Below, piece by piece: positions 16,956 to 25,382 of a stretch of 64,000 nt of DNA (position 1 is the stretch's first letter; the number at the start of each line of letters is the position of its first letter). Source of the stretch: Paraburkholderia phytofirmans PsJN (lineage in GTDB: Bacteria > Pseudomonadota > Gammaproteobacteria > Burkholderiales > Burkholderiaceae); the NCBI RefSeq assembly GCF_000020125.1, contig NC_010676.1:2294001-2358000 (forward strand), read 5' to 3'. Below the pieces are notes generated by a model that had not been told where the DNA came from, did not search any database, and worked only from the letters and a program-made list of their open reading frames with translations. The translations under genes and the position numbers were made by a program.

Positions 16956-17369
16956 ATGAAAAAACTTCGTGCCTTTCGTACCTTTCGTGCCTTTCGTGCC
17001 CTTTGCCTGTTCAGCGGCTTTGCGTTTGCTGTCGCGACCGTGCCCGCCCACGCCCAGCAACCGGCCGCTATGCCCGGCATGGACATGTCGAAGTCGGCGG
17101 ATACCGGTGCCGGCGATGCGACGCAAGCCTTCAAGGCCGCCGACGACAAAATGATGCAGGACATGAGCGCCGACTATACGGGCAACGCCGACAAGGACTT
17201 CGTCGCGCACATGATTCCGCATCATCAAGGGGCGATCGAAATGGCGCAGGTCGAGTTGAAGTACGGCAAGGACCCGGAGTTGAAGCGGCTGGCCAGAAAC
17301 ATCATCAAGGCGCAGCACGACGAAATCGCGTTCATGAAGAGCTGGCAGGCGAAGCATGGGGTGAAGTGA
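16956..17369 (+). CDS. DUF305 exported protein
   Basis: A 137-residue protein with a signal peptide of about 34 residues ending AHA-QQ, followed by a Met-rich stretch (MPGMDMSKS) and a DUF305 helical domain. FVAHMIPHHQGAIEMA carries the family His and Met residues, thought to bind metal. DUF305 proteins often sit in copper or silver resistance loci, as here. The basic n-region of the signal peptide contains the repeat LRAFRTFRAFRAL, encoded by four 9-base DNA repeats (16965-17000), so the n-region length could vary between strains. Confidence 0.85.
   Translation: MKKLRAFRTFRAFRALCLFSGFAFAVATVPAHAQQPAAMPGMDMSKSADTGAGDATQAFKAADDKMMQDMSADYTGNADKDFVAHMIPHHQGAIEMAQVELKYGKDPELKRLARNIIKAQHDEIAFMKSWQAKHGVK
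16965..17000. repeat. 9-bp tandem repeat, 4 units, in the DUF305 signal peptide
   Basis: Units CTTCGTGCC, TTTCGTACC, TTTCGTGCC and TTTCGTGCC run back to back in frame and lengthen the positively charged n-region. Confidence 0.9.
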
Positions 17370-17400
17370 CGGCGGCGCGCTGGATCGCGCGGCCAGCGGT

Positions 17401-18450
17401 CTAGCCACCTCGATCGTCGAACGATCCATCTATGGCGGCGGCAGCCGCGCCGCCAGAGCCCGCGGCAATACCCGTCATCTCGCCGCGGCTCCTCCGCCAC
17501 CCTGCCGGCGGCATTCCGAACTCGCGCTTGAAAGCCCGATTGAACGCCGCCTCCGACTCATATCCCACCTGGTCGGCCACCGCCGCCAGCGACTTCGTGC
17601 CGCCACGCAACTCCTGCGCGGCAATCTGCAAACGCCAATGCGCGAGATACTGCATAGGCGGCTGACCGAGCAACTGCGTAAATCGCTGCGCCAGCGCCGA
17701 GCGGGACAAGCCGGCTTTGCGCGCCAGCTCGTCGACTGTCCACCCGTGCGCAGGCTGCGCATGCATCAACGCGAGCGCTCGACCAACGAAGCGATCGCCC
17801 ACACCCGCGAGCCAGCCCTTCCGGTCGGACGGCAGCGCGTCGATACAACGCCGCACCGCCTCCACGAAAAGCAGCTCCGATAGCCGCGCGAGAACGATCG
17901 CGCTGCCCACGCGCCATTCCGCGGCCTCTGCCGCCGCGAACCTTAGCGACGATTCGAGCCACGCGGACTGCGGATCGTTGCGCATGTCGACCTTGAAGAT
18001 GCGAGGCAGCGCGGACAGCACCGGGTTGCTCAAGGTGTCGTCGCACGCGAGAAAGCCGCACACCAGACGCGTACGGTCGCCACCACCGCCGTAGCAAAGC
18101 GCCATCACCTGACCCGGTGCATTGCGCAACTGACTCTCAAGCAGTTCGCCAGTGGGTCCGGGCGTGACGTCGAGCGAACTGCCAAGCAGATGCGCCTCGC
18201 CTTGCGGCACGACAAGCAGTTCGCCGGCGGCCACGTAAATAGCGGACTCGGGGTCGTCAGCGAGCGAAGCCCAGCAGCCCCCCTCGGTGATCAGATGGTA
18301 GGAGACGATACGTTCGGCCGGAGGAAGAAAGCTACCGCACAACCCTGCGTCAGCCTGGCCGTACAAACACCAGGGTGCGGTGAAGTCGCCATTTAAATAC
18401 ACCGCGCCACCGAGGCGAACCAGGCGGAGCACGTCGGAGAGAGCGTCCAT
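17401..18450 (-). CDS. AraC-family regulator with N-terminal cupin domain
   Basis: A 349-residue transcription factor. Residues about 1-190 form a cupin of the kind found in AraC proteins of the cupin_6 group (YLNGDFTAPWC, ERIVSYHLITEGGCW, GELLVVPQGEAHLLGS). The C-terminal 100 residues are a double helix-turn-helix (WTVDELARKAGLSRSALAQRF and SLAAVADQVGYESEAAFNRAFKREFGMPP). The tail after the second HTH is Gly/Ala-rich. It is divergent from the methyltransferase gene at 18681, with which it shares a 230-base promoter region, and it probably controls that gene. Confidence 0.9.
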   Translation of the reverse strand: MDALSDVLRLVRLGGAVYLNGDFTAPWCLYGQADAGLCGSFLPPAERIVSYHLITEGGCWASLADDPESAIYVAAGELLVVPQGEAHLLGSSLDVTPGPTGELLESQLRNAPGQVMALCYGGGGDRTRLVCGFLACDDTLSNPVLSALPRIFKVDMRNDPQSAWLESSLRFAAAEAAEWRVGSAIVLARLSELLFVEAVRRCIDALPSDRKGWLAGVGDRFVGRALALMHAQPAHGWTVDELARKAGLSRSALAQRFTQLLGQPPMQYLAHWRLQIAAQELRGGTKSLAAVADQVGYESEAAFNRAFKREFGMPPAGWRRSRGEMTGIAAGSGGAAAAAIDGSFDDRGG

Positions 18451-18611
18451 CGTTGTCCAGGAACTTCGGCGTCCTGCGCAAAAGATCTGGACGCCTGGTC
18501 ATTCATCGATTCAACAGTCGCACTGATACTAGCATCCATGCGAATCCCTTACAACAATGCTAAGGATTCTTGAATGAATCGAATACTTAACCGAAATTAA
18601 GGAGGCACCAC

Positions 18612-18623
18612 ATGAATTCATAA
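18612..18623 (+). other. Three-codon frame with consensus ribosome binding site
   Basis: AAGGAGG at 18599-18605 is followed 6 bases on by ATG-AAT-TCA-TAA, 58 bases before the methyltransferase start. It is either a leader minigene or the decayed start of a lost gene. The sequence alone cannot separate these. Confidence 0.3.
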
Positions 18624-18680
18624 ACCCTGGCGTACTAACACTAGCGTGCCTTACACAACTTTTTTCTCTGGAGCATCTCC

Positions 18681-19514
18681 ATGTCTGAAGTCCATTCTTC
18701 TTCACAAACCTCCGAATTCGCTGACGTCAAAGCGCGCCAGCACGCCGCGTGGGAGACGGGCAATTACGCCGTCGTCGGCACAACGCTACAGATCGTCGGA
18801 GAAAACCTGTGCGAAGCACTCGATCTGCGCGCCGGCAGCCGCGTGCTCGATGTCGCAGCGGGAAACGGCAACGGCACGCTCGCCGCCGCGCGCCGCTGGT
18901 GCGACGTCACCTCGACCGACTATGTGGCCTCGCTGCTCGACGCAGGGAAGGCTCGCGCGCAAGCGGAAGGTCTGACAGCGGTGCAGTTCCGCGAAGCCGA
19001 CGCCGAAGCGCTACCCTACGCAGACGCCTCGTTCGATGTCGTCATGTCGACTTTCGGCGTCATGTTCACGCCGAATCAGGAGAAAGCGGCAAGCGAACTG
19101 GCGCGCGTATGCAGACCCGGTGGCAAGATCGGCCTCGCGAACTGGACGCCCGAAAGCTTCATCGGCCAGGTGTTCAAGACGATCGGTAAGTATCTGCCTC
19201 CGCCGCCAGGCCTCAAATCGCCGGCGCTGTGGGGCACCCGGGCGCGGCTCGACGAGTTGTTTGACGGCAGTGTGCGCAGTGTTGCCGTGACGAGCCGCGA
19301 ATTCATGTTCCGTTACCACTCGCCGGCGCATTGGCTTGAGGTGTTCCGGACTTACTACGGCCCGATCAACAAGGCATTCGCCGCAATGGACGGCGAACGG
19401 CAAGCGGCCTTCCAGCGCGATCTGATGACGCTGATGGAAAGCCGCAACCGGTCAGGCGACGGGACACTCGTGCTGCCCAGCGAGTATCTCGAGATCGTGA
19501 TGGTGCGGCAATGA
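18681..19514 (+). CDS. Class I SAM-dependent methyltransferase
   Basis: A 277-residue cytoplasmic protein with the UbiE/Methyltransf_11 order of motifs. Motif I is VLDVAAGNGNGTLAAA (SAM-binding Gly loop), then a conserved Asp in STDYV, FREADAEALPYADASFDVVMS, and ARVCRPGGKIGLANW (motif post II/III). The C-terminal lid (about 190-277) would select the acceptor, which is unknown. The start ATG at 18681 has GGAGCATCTCC before it. It is probably controlled by the divergent AraC regulator at 17401-18450. Confidence 0.85.
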   Translation: MSEVHSSSQTSEFADVKARQHAAWETGNYAVVGTTLQIVGENLCEALDLRAGSRVLDVAAGNGNGTLAAARRWCDVTSTDYVASLLDAGKARAQAEGLTAVQFREADAEALPYADASFDVVMSTFGVMFTPNQEKAASELARVCRPGGKIGLANWTPESFIGQVFKTIGKYLPPPPGLKSPALWGTRARLDELFDGSVRSVAVTSREFMFRYHSPAHWLEVFRTYYGPINKAFAAMDGERQAAFQRDLMTLMESRNRSGDGTLVLPSEYLEIVMVRQ

Positions 19515-19523
19515 ACGGGGTCG

Positions 19524-19557
19524 GCCGCGTACTGGCCGGCGCGGCTGTCTATTTTTT
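19524..19557 (+). terminator. Possible intrinsic terminator after the methyltransferase gene
   Basis: GCCGCG (19524-19529) pairs with CGCGGC (19540-19545) around a 10-base loop. TGTCTATTTTTT follows. The stem is short but fully GC, and it lies 10 bases after the stop codon. Confidence 0.4.
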
Positions 19558-19692
19558 CGATCGATGGCCACAGGCCAGCGCCGTCGGCTTGCGGTGTATG
19601 TCGCTAGCTTTCGGCCTGCCGCTGTTTTCGTCCGTTTGTTTCTTCGGTCTTCGGTTCGTTCTCGCCAGCATCGGGTTGACGTCCTAGGCTTC

Positions 19693-19728
19693 GCCGTTGC
19701 ATCAAAACCCGCCGTTGCATCAAAACCC
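19693..19728. repeat. 18-bp perfect tandem duplication
   Basis: GCCGTTGCATCAAAACCC occurs twice, head to tail. It sits in the 256-base convergent spacer between the methyltransferase gene and prpF, where no gene is supported. Confidence 0.9.
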
Positions 19729-19770
19729 GTTCCCCGGCTTCGTCCCTTGCGGACGAAGCCGGACGTTCGC

Positions 19771-20958
19771 TCACCGCTCCTGCGGCACCCGCACCCAGCC
19801 TTCCATCAGCACCCGCGCGCTGCGGCTCATGATGGCCTTGGTCACCGTCCACTCGCCGCCGCTTTCACTCGCCTCGGCGCCGACCCGCAACGTGCCGGAA
19901 GGATGACCGAAGCGCACCGATTCTTTCGCGCCGCCGCCCGCCGCGAGATTCACCAGCGTGCCGGCAATCGCCGCCGCCGTGCCGATCGCCACTGCGGCTG
20001 TACCCATCATCGCGTGATGCAGCTTGCCCATCGACATCGCGCGCACCAGCAGATCGACGTCGCCCGCACCGATCTGCTTGCCGCTCGACGCCACGTACGC
20101 GGCCGGCTTCGCGACGAACGCCACCTTCGGCGTATGCTGGCGCGTTGCGATCTCGTCGAGGTTCTTGATGAGCCCCATGCGCAACGCCCCATGCGCGCGG
20201 ATCGTCTCGAACATCGCGAGCGCCTTGTCGTCGCTATTGATGGCGTCCTGCAACTCCGTGCCCTTGTAGCCGATCGACTCGGCATCGACGAAGATGGTCG
20301 GAATGCCCGCGTTGATCATGGTCGCCTTCAGCGTGCCGACGCCAGGCACTTCCAGATCGTCCACCAGGTTGCCGGTGGGGAACATCGAGCCGCCCGCACC
20401 TTCTTCTTCCGCAGCCGGATCCATGAATTCGAGCTGCACTTCCGCCGCCGGAAACGTGACGCCGTCGAGTTCGAAATCGCCGGTTTCCTGCACGGCACCG
20501 TCGGTCATCGGCACGTGTCCGATGATCGTCTTGCCAATATTCGCCTGCCAGATGCGCACAACGGCCACGCCGTCGCGCGGAATCCGGCTCGGGTCGACGA
20601 GACCCGCGCTGATCGCAAACGGCCCCACGGCGGCCGAGAGATTGCCGCAATTGCCGGTCCAGTCGATGAACGCCTTATCGATCGAGACCTGCCCGAACAG
20701 ATAGTCCACATCGTGATCCGGGCGGCTGCTTTTGGCGATAATCACCGTCTTGCTGGTGCTGGACGTCGCGCCGCCCATGCCGTCGATCTGCTTGCCGTAC
20801 GGATCGGGGCTGCCGATCACGCGCATCAGCAGCGCGTCGCGCGCGGCGCCGGGCACCTGCGCCGCTTCGGGCAAATCCTGCAGGCGGAAGAACACGCCTT
20901 TGCTGGTGCCGCCACGCATGTAGGTGGCCGGAATCTTGATCTGGGGTTGGTGGGCCAT
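19771..20958 (-). CDS. prpF: 2-methylaconitate cis-trans isomerase
   Basis: A 395-residue cytoplasmic enzyme of the PrpF family (diaminopimelate epimerase fold in two halves). It starts IPATYMRGGTSKGVFF, the family N-terminal signature. WTGNCGNLSAAVGPFAI carries the family Cys, and the second half has DAESIGYKG and an internal match HAMMGTAAVAIG. PrpF isomerises the trans-2-methylaconitate made by AcnD to the form used for 2-methylisocitrate. It is the distal gene of the prp cluster, 110 bases after acnD on the minus strand. RBS and start at 20958 are acceptable. Confidence 0.93.
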   Translation of the reverse strand: MAHQPQIKIPATYMRGGTSKGVFFRLQDLPEAAQVPGAARDALLMRVIGSPDPYGKQIDGMGGATSSTSKTVIIAKSSRPDHDVDYLFGQVSIDKAFIDWTGNCGNLSAAVGPFAISAGLVDPSRIPRDGVAVVRIWQANIGKTIIGHVPMTDGAVQETGDFELDGVTFPAAEVQLEFMDPAAEEEGAGGSMFPTGNLVDDLEVPGVGTLKATMINAGIPTIFVDAESIGYKGTELQDAINSDDKALAMFETIRAHGALRMGLIKNLDEIATRQHTPKVAFVAKPAAYVASSGKQIGAGDVDLLVRAMSMGKLHHAMMGTAAVAIGTAAAIAGTLVNLAAGGGAKESVRFGHPSGTLRVGAEASESGGEWTVTKAIMSRSARVLMEGWVRVPQER

Positions 20959-21038
20959 GAAAATCGTATCCTGATGTGGACGGGTGATATGGCAAAGCGT
21001 GCCATGCCACCCGTTGCCGCGTTAAAACGTTCGCCGCT

Positions 21039-21078
21039 TCAAGCTGCCTCAAGGTGTCTCGAGCCTCCTCAAGCCGCC
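21039..21078. repeat. Imperfect 10-bp tandem repeat at the acnD 3' end
   Basis: Units TCAAGCTGCC, TCAAGGTGTC, TCGAGCCTCC and TCAAGCCGCC run together. The last unit includes the acnD stop codon. Confidence 0.6.
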
Positions 21079-23666
21079 TTCTTCGACGACTCGAGAAAGT
21101 CTTGCGCAAAGCGTTGCAACACGCCGCCGGCTTCGTAGATGGAAACCTCTTCGGCCGTATCGAGCCGGCACGTCACCGGCACCTCGACCCGCTCGCCGTT
21201 CTTGCGATGAATCACCAGCGTAAGGTCCGCACGCGGTTTGCGTTCGCCGATCACGTCGAAGGTTTCCGTGCCGTCGATTGCCAGCGTGAGCCGGTTCACA
21301 CCCGGTTTGAACTCCAGCGGCAGCACACCCATACCCACCAGATTCGTGCGGTGAATGCGCTCGAATCCTTCGGCGACGATCGCTTCCGCGCCGGCCAGAC
21401 GCACCCCCTTCGCCGCCCAGTCACGCGACGAACCCTGACCGTAGTCCGCGCCGGCAATCACGATCAGCGGCTGCTTGCGTTCCATGTAGGTTTCGATCGC
21501 CTCCCACATGCGCGTGACCTTGCCCTCGGGTTCGATGCGCGCGAGCGATCCCGCCTTCACCTTGCCGTCTTCGAGCACCATCTCGTTCTTCAGCGTCGGG
21601 TTGGCAAAGGTCGCGCGTTGCGCCGTGAGGTGATCGCCGCGGTGCGTCGCATACGAATTGAAGTCTTCTTCCGGCAAGCCCATCTTCGCCAGATATTCGC
21701 CCGAAGCGCTGTCCGCAAGAATCGCGTTGGACGGTGACAGGTGATCGGTCGTGATGTTATCGCCAAGCACGGCGAGCGGACGCATGCCTTTCAAAGTGCG
21801 CTCGCCGGCAAGCGCGCCTTCCCAATACGGCGGACGGCGAATGTAGGTGCTCATCGGGCGCCAGTTGTAAAGCGGATCGGCTTTCTCGCCGGTATCGACG
21901 GAAACCGCGAACATCGGCTCATACACCTTGCGGAATTGCTCCGGCTTCACGCTCGACGCGACGATCGCGTCGATCTCCGCATCCGTCGGCCAGATGTCCT
22001 TCAGCGTGACGGCTTGGCCGTCGGCATCGATACCGAGCACATCTTTCTCGATGTCGAAACGGATCGTGCCCGCAATCGCATACGCCACCACCAGCGGCGG
22101 CGACGCCAGAAATGCCTGCTTTGCATACGGATGAATGCGGCCGTCGAAGTTGCGATTGCCCGACAGCACGGCGGTCGCATACAGATCGCGCTCGACGATC
22201 TCCTTCTGGATCACCGGATCCAGCGCACCGGACATGCCGTTGCACGACGTGCACGCATACGCGACCACGCCGAAGCCCAACTGCTCCAACTCCGGCAACA
22301 GCCCGGCCTCTTCCAGATACAGCGTGACCGCCTTCGATCCCGGCGCGAGCGAGGTCTTCGCCCACGGCTTGCGGGTCAGTCCGCGGCGGTTCGCGTTACG
22401 CGCCAGCAAACCGGCTGCGATCATGTTGCGCGGATTGTTGGTGTTCGTGCAACTCGTGATCGCGGCGATGATCACCGCGCCGTCCGGCATCAAACCCGGC
22501 TCGTTCTCCACCTTGCCGCTAATGCCGCGCGCCGCCAGCTCCGACACCGGCAACCGGCGATGCGGATTCGACGGACCGGCGAGCGTGCGCACCACCGTCG
22601 ACAGATCGAACTTCAGCACGCGTTCGTATTCGGCATTGACGAGGCTGTCGGCCCACAGGCCGGTTTTCTTCGCGTACGTTTCCACCCGTTTGACGAGCTC
22701 GTCGTCGCGGCCGGTGAGCTTCAGATACTTGATGGTCTGTTCGTCGATCGAGAACATCGCGGCCGTGGCGCCGAATTCGGGCGCCATATTGGCGATGGTC
22801 GCGCGGTCGCCCAGCGTCAGCTTGGCCGTGCCCGTGCCGTAGAATTCGAGGTACGCGCCGACCACCTTTTCCTTGCGCAGGAATTCGGTCAGCGAGAGCA
22901 CCACGTCGGTCGCCGTGATGCCTTCGGCCGGCTTGCCCGTCAGTTCCACGCCGACGATATCCGGCAGGCGCATATACGACGCGCGGCCCAGCATTACGCT
23001 TTCCGCTTCGAGCCCGCCCACGCCGATCGCGATCACGCCGAGCGCATCCACCATCGGCGTATGCGAGTCGGTGCCGACCAGCGTATCGGGGAACGCCACG
23101 CCGTCTTTCACCTGCACCACCGGGCTCATGCGCTCCAGGTTGATCTGATGCAGGATGCCGTTGCCCGGCGGAATCACGTCGACGTTCCTGAACGCACGCT
23201 TGGTCCAGTTGATGAAGTCGAAGCGGTCTTCGTTCCGGCGATCTTCAATTGCGCGGTTTTTCGCGAACGCATCCGGATCGAAGCCACCGCACTCGACGGC
23301 GAGCGAATGGTCGACCACGAGTTGCGTCGGCACCACCGGATTGACCAGCGCCGGATCGCCGCCTTGCGCGGCAATCGCGTCGCGCAGGCCGGCGAGGTCG
23401 ACGAGCGCCGTCTGGCCGAGAATGTCATGACACACCACGCGCGCCGGGAACCACGGGAAATCCAGTTCGCGCTTGCGTTCGATGATCTGCTTAAGTGACG
23501 CGGTCAGCGTGACCGGATCGCAACGGCGCACGAGGTTTTCGGCGAGCACGCGCGACGTGTACGGCAGTTTGTCGTAAGCGCCGGGCTGGATCGCGTCGAC
23601 CGCGGCGCGCGTGTCGAAGAAATCGAGCTGGGTGCCGGGAAGGCGTTTGCGGTTGGCAGTATTCAT
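21069..23666 (-). CDS. acnD: Fe/S-dependent 2-methylcitrate dehydratase
   Basis: An 865-residue aconitase-family enzyme. The three [4Fe-4S] ligand Cys lie in AAITSCTNTNNPRNM and YACTSCNGMSGAL. The C-terminal swivel domain has AGADYGQGSSRDWAAKG with the conserved Ser/Arg residues. The beginning (TANRKRLPGTQLDFFDTRAAVDAI) and the FPDTLVGTDSHTPM block are those of the AcnD subgroup, which dehydrates 2-methylcitrate in species that also have prpF, as here. It lies downstream of prpC but is separated by 328 bases that hold a terminator-like hairpin and a possible promoter. The 3' end falls in a run of imperfect 10-base repeats (21039-21078). Confidence 0.95.
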   Translation of the reverse strand: MNTANRKRLPGTQLDFFDTRAAVDAIQPGAYDKLPYTSRVLAENLVRRCDPVTLTASLKQIIERKRELDFPWFPARVVCHDILGQTALVDLAGLRDAIAAQGGDPALVNPVVPTQLVVDHSLAVECGGFDPDAFAKNRAIEDRRNEDRFDFINWTKRAFRNVDVIPPGNGILHQINLERMSPVVQVKDGVAFPDTLVGTDSHTPMVDALGVIAIGVGGLEAESVMLGRASYMRLPDIVGVELTGKPAEGITATDVVLSLTEFLRKEKVVGAYLEFYGTGTAKLTLGDRATIANMAPEFGATAAMFSIDEQTIKYLKLTGRDDELVKRVETYAKKTGLWADSLVNAEYERVLKFDLSTVVRTLAGPSNPHRRLPVSELAARGISGKVENEPGLMPDGAVIIAAITSCTNTNNPRNMIAAGLLARNANRRGLTRKPWAKTSLAPGSKAVTLYLEEAGLLPELEQLGFGVVAYACTSCNGMSGALDPVIQKEIVERDLYATAVLSGNRNFDGRIHPYAKQAFLASPPLVVAYAIAGTIRFDIEKDVLGIDADGQAVTLKDIWPTDAEIDAIVASSVKPEQFRKVYEPMFAVSVDTGEKADPLYNWRPMSTYIRRPPYWEGALAGERTLKGMRPLAVLGDNITTDHLSPSNAILADSASGEYLAKMGLPEEDFNSYATHRGDHLTAQRATFANPTLKNEMVLEDGKVKAGSLARIEPEGKVTRMWEAIETYMERKQPLIVIAGADYGQGSSRDWAAKGVRLAGAEAIVAEGFERIHRTNLVGMGVLPLEFKPGVNRLTLAIDGTETFDVIGERKPRADLTLVIHRKNGERVEVPVTCRLDTAEEVSIYEAGGVLQRFAQDFLESSKKAA

Positions 23667-23735
23667 GGCGTAGGGGACAAAACAGTAATGATCCGGGGAC
23701 GACGGTGGCGGCCGATCACGATCGGCGGCCCCTTT

Positions 23736-23765
23736 TATATAGCGCTTCCCTAGCGGGCCAGTCAG
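23736..23765 (-). promoter_or_regulatory. Possible promoter for acnD-prpF
   Basis: On the minus strand CTGACT (23765-23760) is followed after 18 bases by TATATA (23741-23736), about 70 bases before the acnD ATG. It lies downstream of the terminator at 23835-23874. Confidence 0.35.
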
Positions 23766-23834
23766 GCAGTACGTGTAGTTTAGCGCGCAGCGCCGTGCGG
23801 CTCGGGTTTGCGGGCGGCCGCGCGAATGCGCCGC

Positions 23835-23874
23835 AAAAAACGGCCTTGGCCCGGGGTTTCAGCGAGCCAAGGCC
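23835..23874 (-). terminator. Intrinsic terminator between prpC and acnD
   Basis: A 9-base perfect stem, GGCCTTGGC (23842-23850) with GCCAAGGCC (23866-23874), has a 15-base loop. On the minus strand it is followed by GTTTTTT. This is a good Rho-independent terminator in the direction of prpC transcription, 120 bases after its stop. Confidence 0.7.
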
Positions 23875-23994
23875 CAACTTCATTGCGCCGCGCTCTTTAG
23901 ACGCAATGGAGGAGAAACGCTTGCCTGCGCGTGGCTACACGCTCACGCAATCGATGGCGATGAAGACGCCAGCGAAGGCATCTTTAAAACACCC

Positions 23995-25164
23995 TCAAAC
24001 ACGCTTTGCGAGCGGCACGAACGGCAGATCATCGGGTCCGGTGTAATTCGCGCTCGGACGGATGATCTTGTTGTCGATGCGCTGCTCGATGATGTGCGCG
24101 CTCCAACCCGCCGTACGAGCGATCACGAAGAGCGGCGTGAACATCGCCGTGGGCACGCCCATCATGTGATACGAGACCGCGCTGAACCAGTCGAGATTCG
24201 GGAACATCTTCTTCGCGTCCCACATCACCGACTCCAGCCGCTCGGCGATATTGAACAGCTTGCTGTTGCCCGCTTCCTTCGAGAGTTTCCTGGCGATTTC
24301 CTTGATGACCTTGTTGCGCGGGTCGGAGATCGTGTACACCGGGTGGCCGAAACCGATCACCACTTCCTTGTTCTCGACGCGCTTTCTGATATCCGCTTCG
24401 GCTTCGTCCGGCGTCTGGTAGCGCGACTGGATCTCGAACGCGACCTCATTGGCGCCGCCGTGCTTCGGCCCGCGCAGCGCGCCGATTGCGCCGGTAATCG
24501 CCGAATAGATATCCGAGCCCGTGCCCGCGATCACGCGGCCAGTGAACGTCGACGCATTGAATTCGTGTTCGGCGTACAGGTTCAGCGACACGTGCATCGC
24601 GTCGACCCATGCCTTCGACGGCTCCACGCCATGCAGCAGATGCAGGAAGTGGCCGCCGATCGAATCGTCGTCGGTTTCCACTTCGATGCGCTTGCCGTTG
24701 TGCGAGTAGTGGTACCAGTAGAGCAGCATCGAGCCGAGCGAGGCCATCAGCTTGTCGGCGATGTCGCGCGCGCCCGGCAGGTTGTGATCGTCTTTCTCCG
24801 GCAGCACGGTGCCGAGCACCGAGACGCCGGTGCGCATTACGTCCATCGGATGCGCGGCGGCCGGGATCCATTCGAGCGCGGCTTTCACGTTGGCGGGCAG
24901 GCCACGCAGCGCCTTGAGCTTGGTTTTGTAGGCGGTCAGTTCAGCCTGGGTCGGCAGCTTTTCATGCACGAGCAGGTACGCGATTTCTTCGAATTCGCAG
25001 GCGCTCGCGATATCGAGAATGTCGTAGCCGCGGTAGTGCAGGTCGTTGCCGGTCTTGCCGACCGTGCAGAGGGCCGTGTTGCCCGCCGTCACGCCCGACA
25101 GGGCGACGGATTTCTTCGGTTTGAATGCGCCTGCGTTCGGCGTGCTGTTGTCTGCTTCGCTCAT
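23995..25164 (-). CDS. prpC: 2-methylcitrate synthase
   Basis: A 389-residue citrate synthase-family enzyme. It carries [19 protein letters not shown] and the CoA and oxaloacetate blocks [23 protein letters not shown] and [16 protein letters not shown]. The short type II length and the [19 protein letters not shown] start are those of PrpC. It condenses propionyl-CoA with oxaloacetate. It is the first gene after the sigma-54 promoter at 25212-25227, with AGGAG 10 bases before the ATG at 25164. Confidence 0.95.
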   Translation of the reverse strand: MSEADNSTPNAGAFKPKKSVALSGVTAGNTALCTVGKTGNDLHYRGYDILDIASACEFEEIAYLLVHEKLPTQAELTAYKTKLKALRGLPANVKAALEWIPAAAHPMDVMRTGVSVLGTVLPEKDDHNLPGARDIADKLMASLGSMLLYWYHYSHNGKRIEVETDDDSIGGHFLHLLHGVEPSKAWVDAMHVSLNLYAEHEFNASTFTGRVIAGTGSDIYSAITGAIGALRGPKHGGANEVAFEIQSRYQTPDEAEADIRKRVENKEVVIGFGHPVYTISDPRNKVIKEIARKLSKEAGNSKLFNIAERLESVMWDAKKMFPNLDWFSAVSYHMMGVPTAMFTPLFVIARTAGWSAHIIEQRIDNKIIRPSANYTGPDDLPFVPLAKRV

Positions 25165-25211
25165 GAGTTCGTCTCCTGATGCATGGGGGATGCTTTTGAA
25201 CGCAGCCTAAA

Positions 25212-25227
25212 TGCAAAGAACGGGCCA
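25212..25227 (-). promoter_or_regulatory. Sigma-54 promoter of prpC
   Basis: The minus strand reads TGGCCCGTTCTTTGCA, matching TGGCACG-N4-TTGCW in 11 of 12 informative positions with correct GG/GC spacing. It ends 48 bases before the prpC ATG. The divergent gene is the sigma-54 activator prpR, as in known prp systems. Confidence 0.75.
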
Positions 25228-25302
25228 GCCGCTTCGACGCACGCTAAGTGCCTGATTTCACGAACAACCGCCACCCATGCCGATCCACATTTCGTTTCAC
25301 AA

Positions 25303-25320
25303 TTGAAATGATCATTTCAA
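25303..25320. promoter_or_regulatory. 18-bp palindrome, probable PrpR site
   Basis: TTGAAATGATCATTTCAA is a perfect palindrome about 76 bases upstream of the prpC -24 element, the usual place for an activator site. Further TTTCA/TGAAA half-sites flank it (TTTCACAATTGAAA at 25295-25308). It overlaps the -35 of the candidate prpR promoter, which would allow autoregulation. Confidence 0.6.
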
Positions 25321-25344
25321 ATCAGAAATGGACGCGCGCATAAT
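25316..25344 (+). promoter_or_regulatory. Candidate sigma-70 promoter of prpR
   Basis: TTCAAA (25316-25321) and CATAAT (25339-25344) are 17 bases apart. The predicted start of transcription lies about 30 bases before the prpR start codon. Confidence 0.4.
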
Positions 25345-25382
25345 AGACGGACTTCACCAGCTTCGCCGCGAGCCGCCCAGCC

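Larger units (their letters stand above)
23667..23994. other. prpC-acnD spacer with regulatory signals, no gene
   Basis: This 328-base gap is long for two genes of one pathway. It holds the terminator at 23835-23874 and the promoter-like pair at 23736-23765. prpB, which often accompanies prpC, is not here. Confidence 0.6.

Noticed and set aside
21741..23498. 585-codon plus-strand frame
   Set aside because: It is the antisense of acnD, with shadow-like His/Arg composition.
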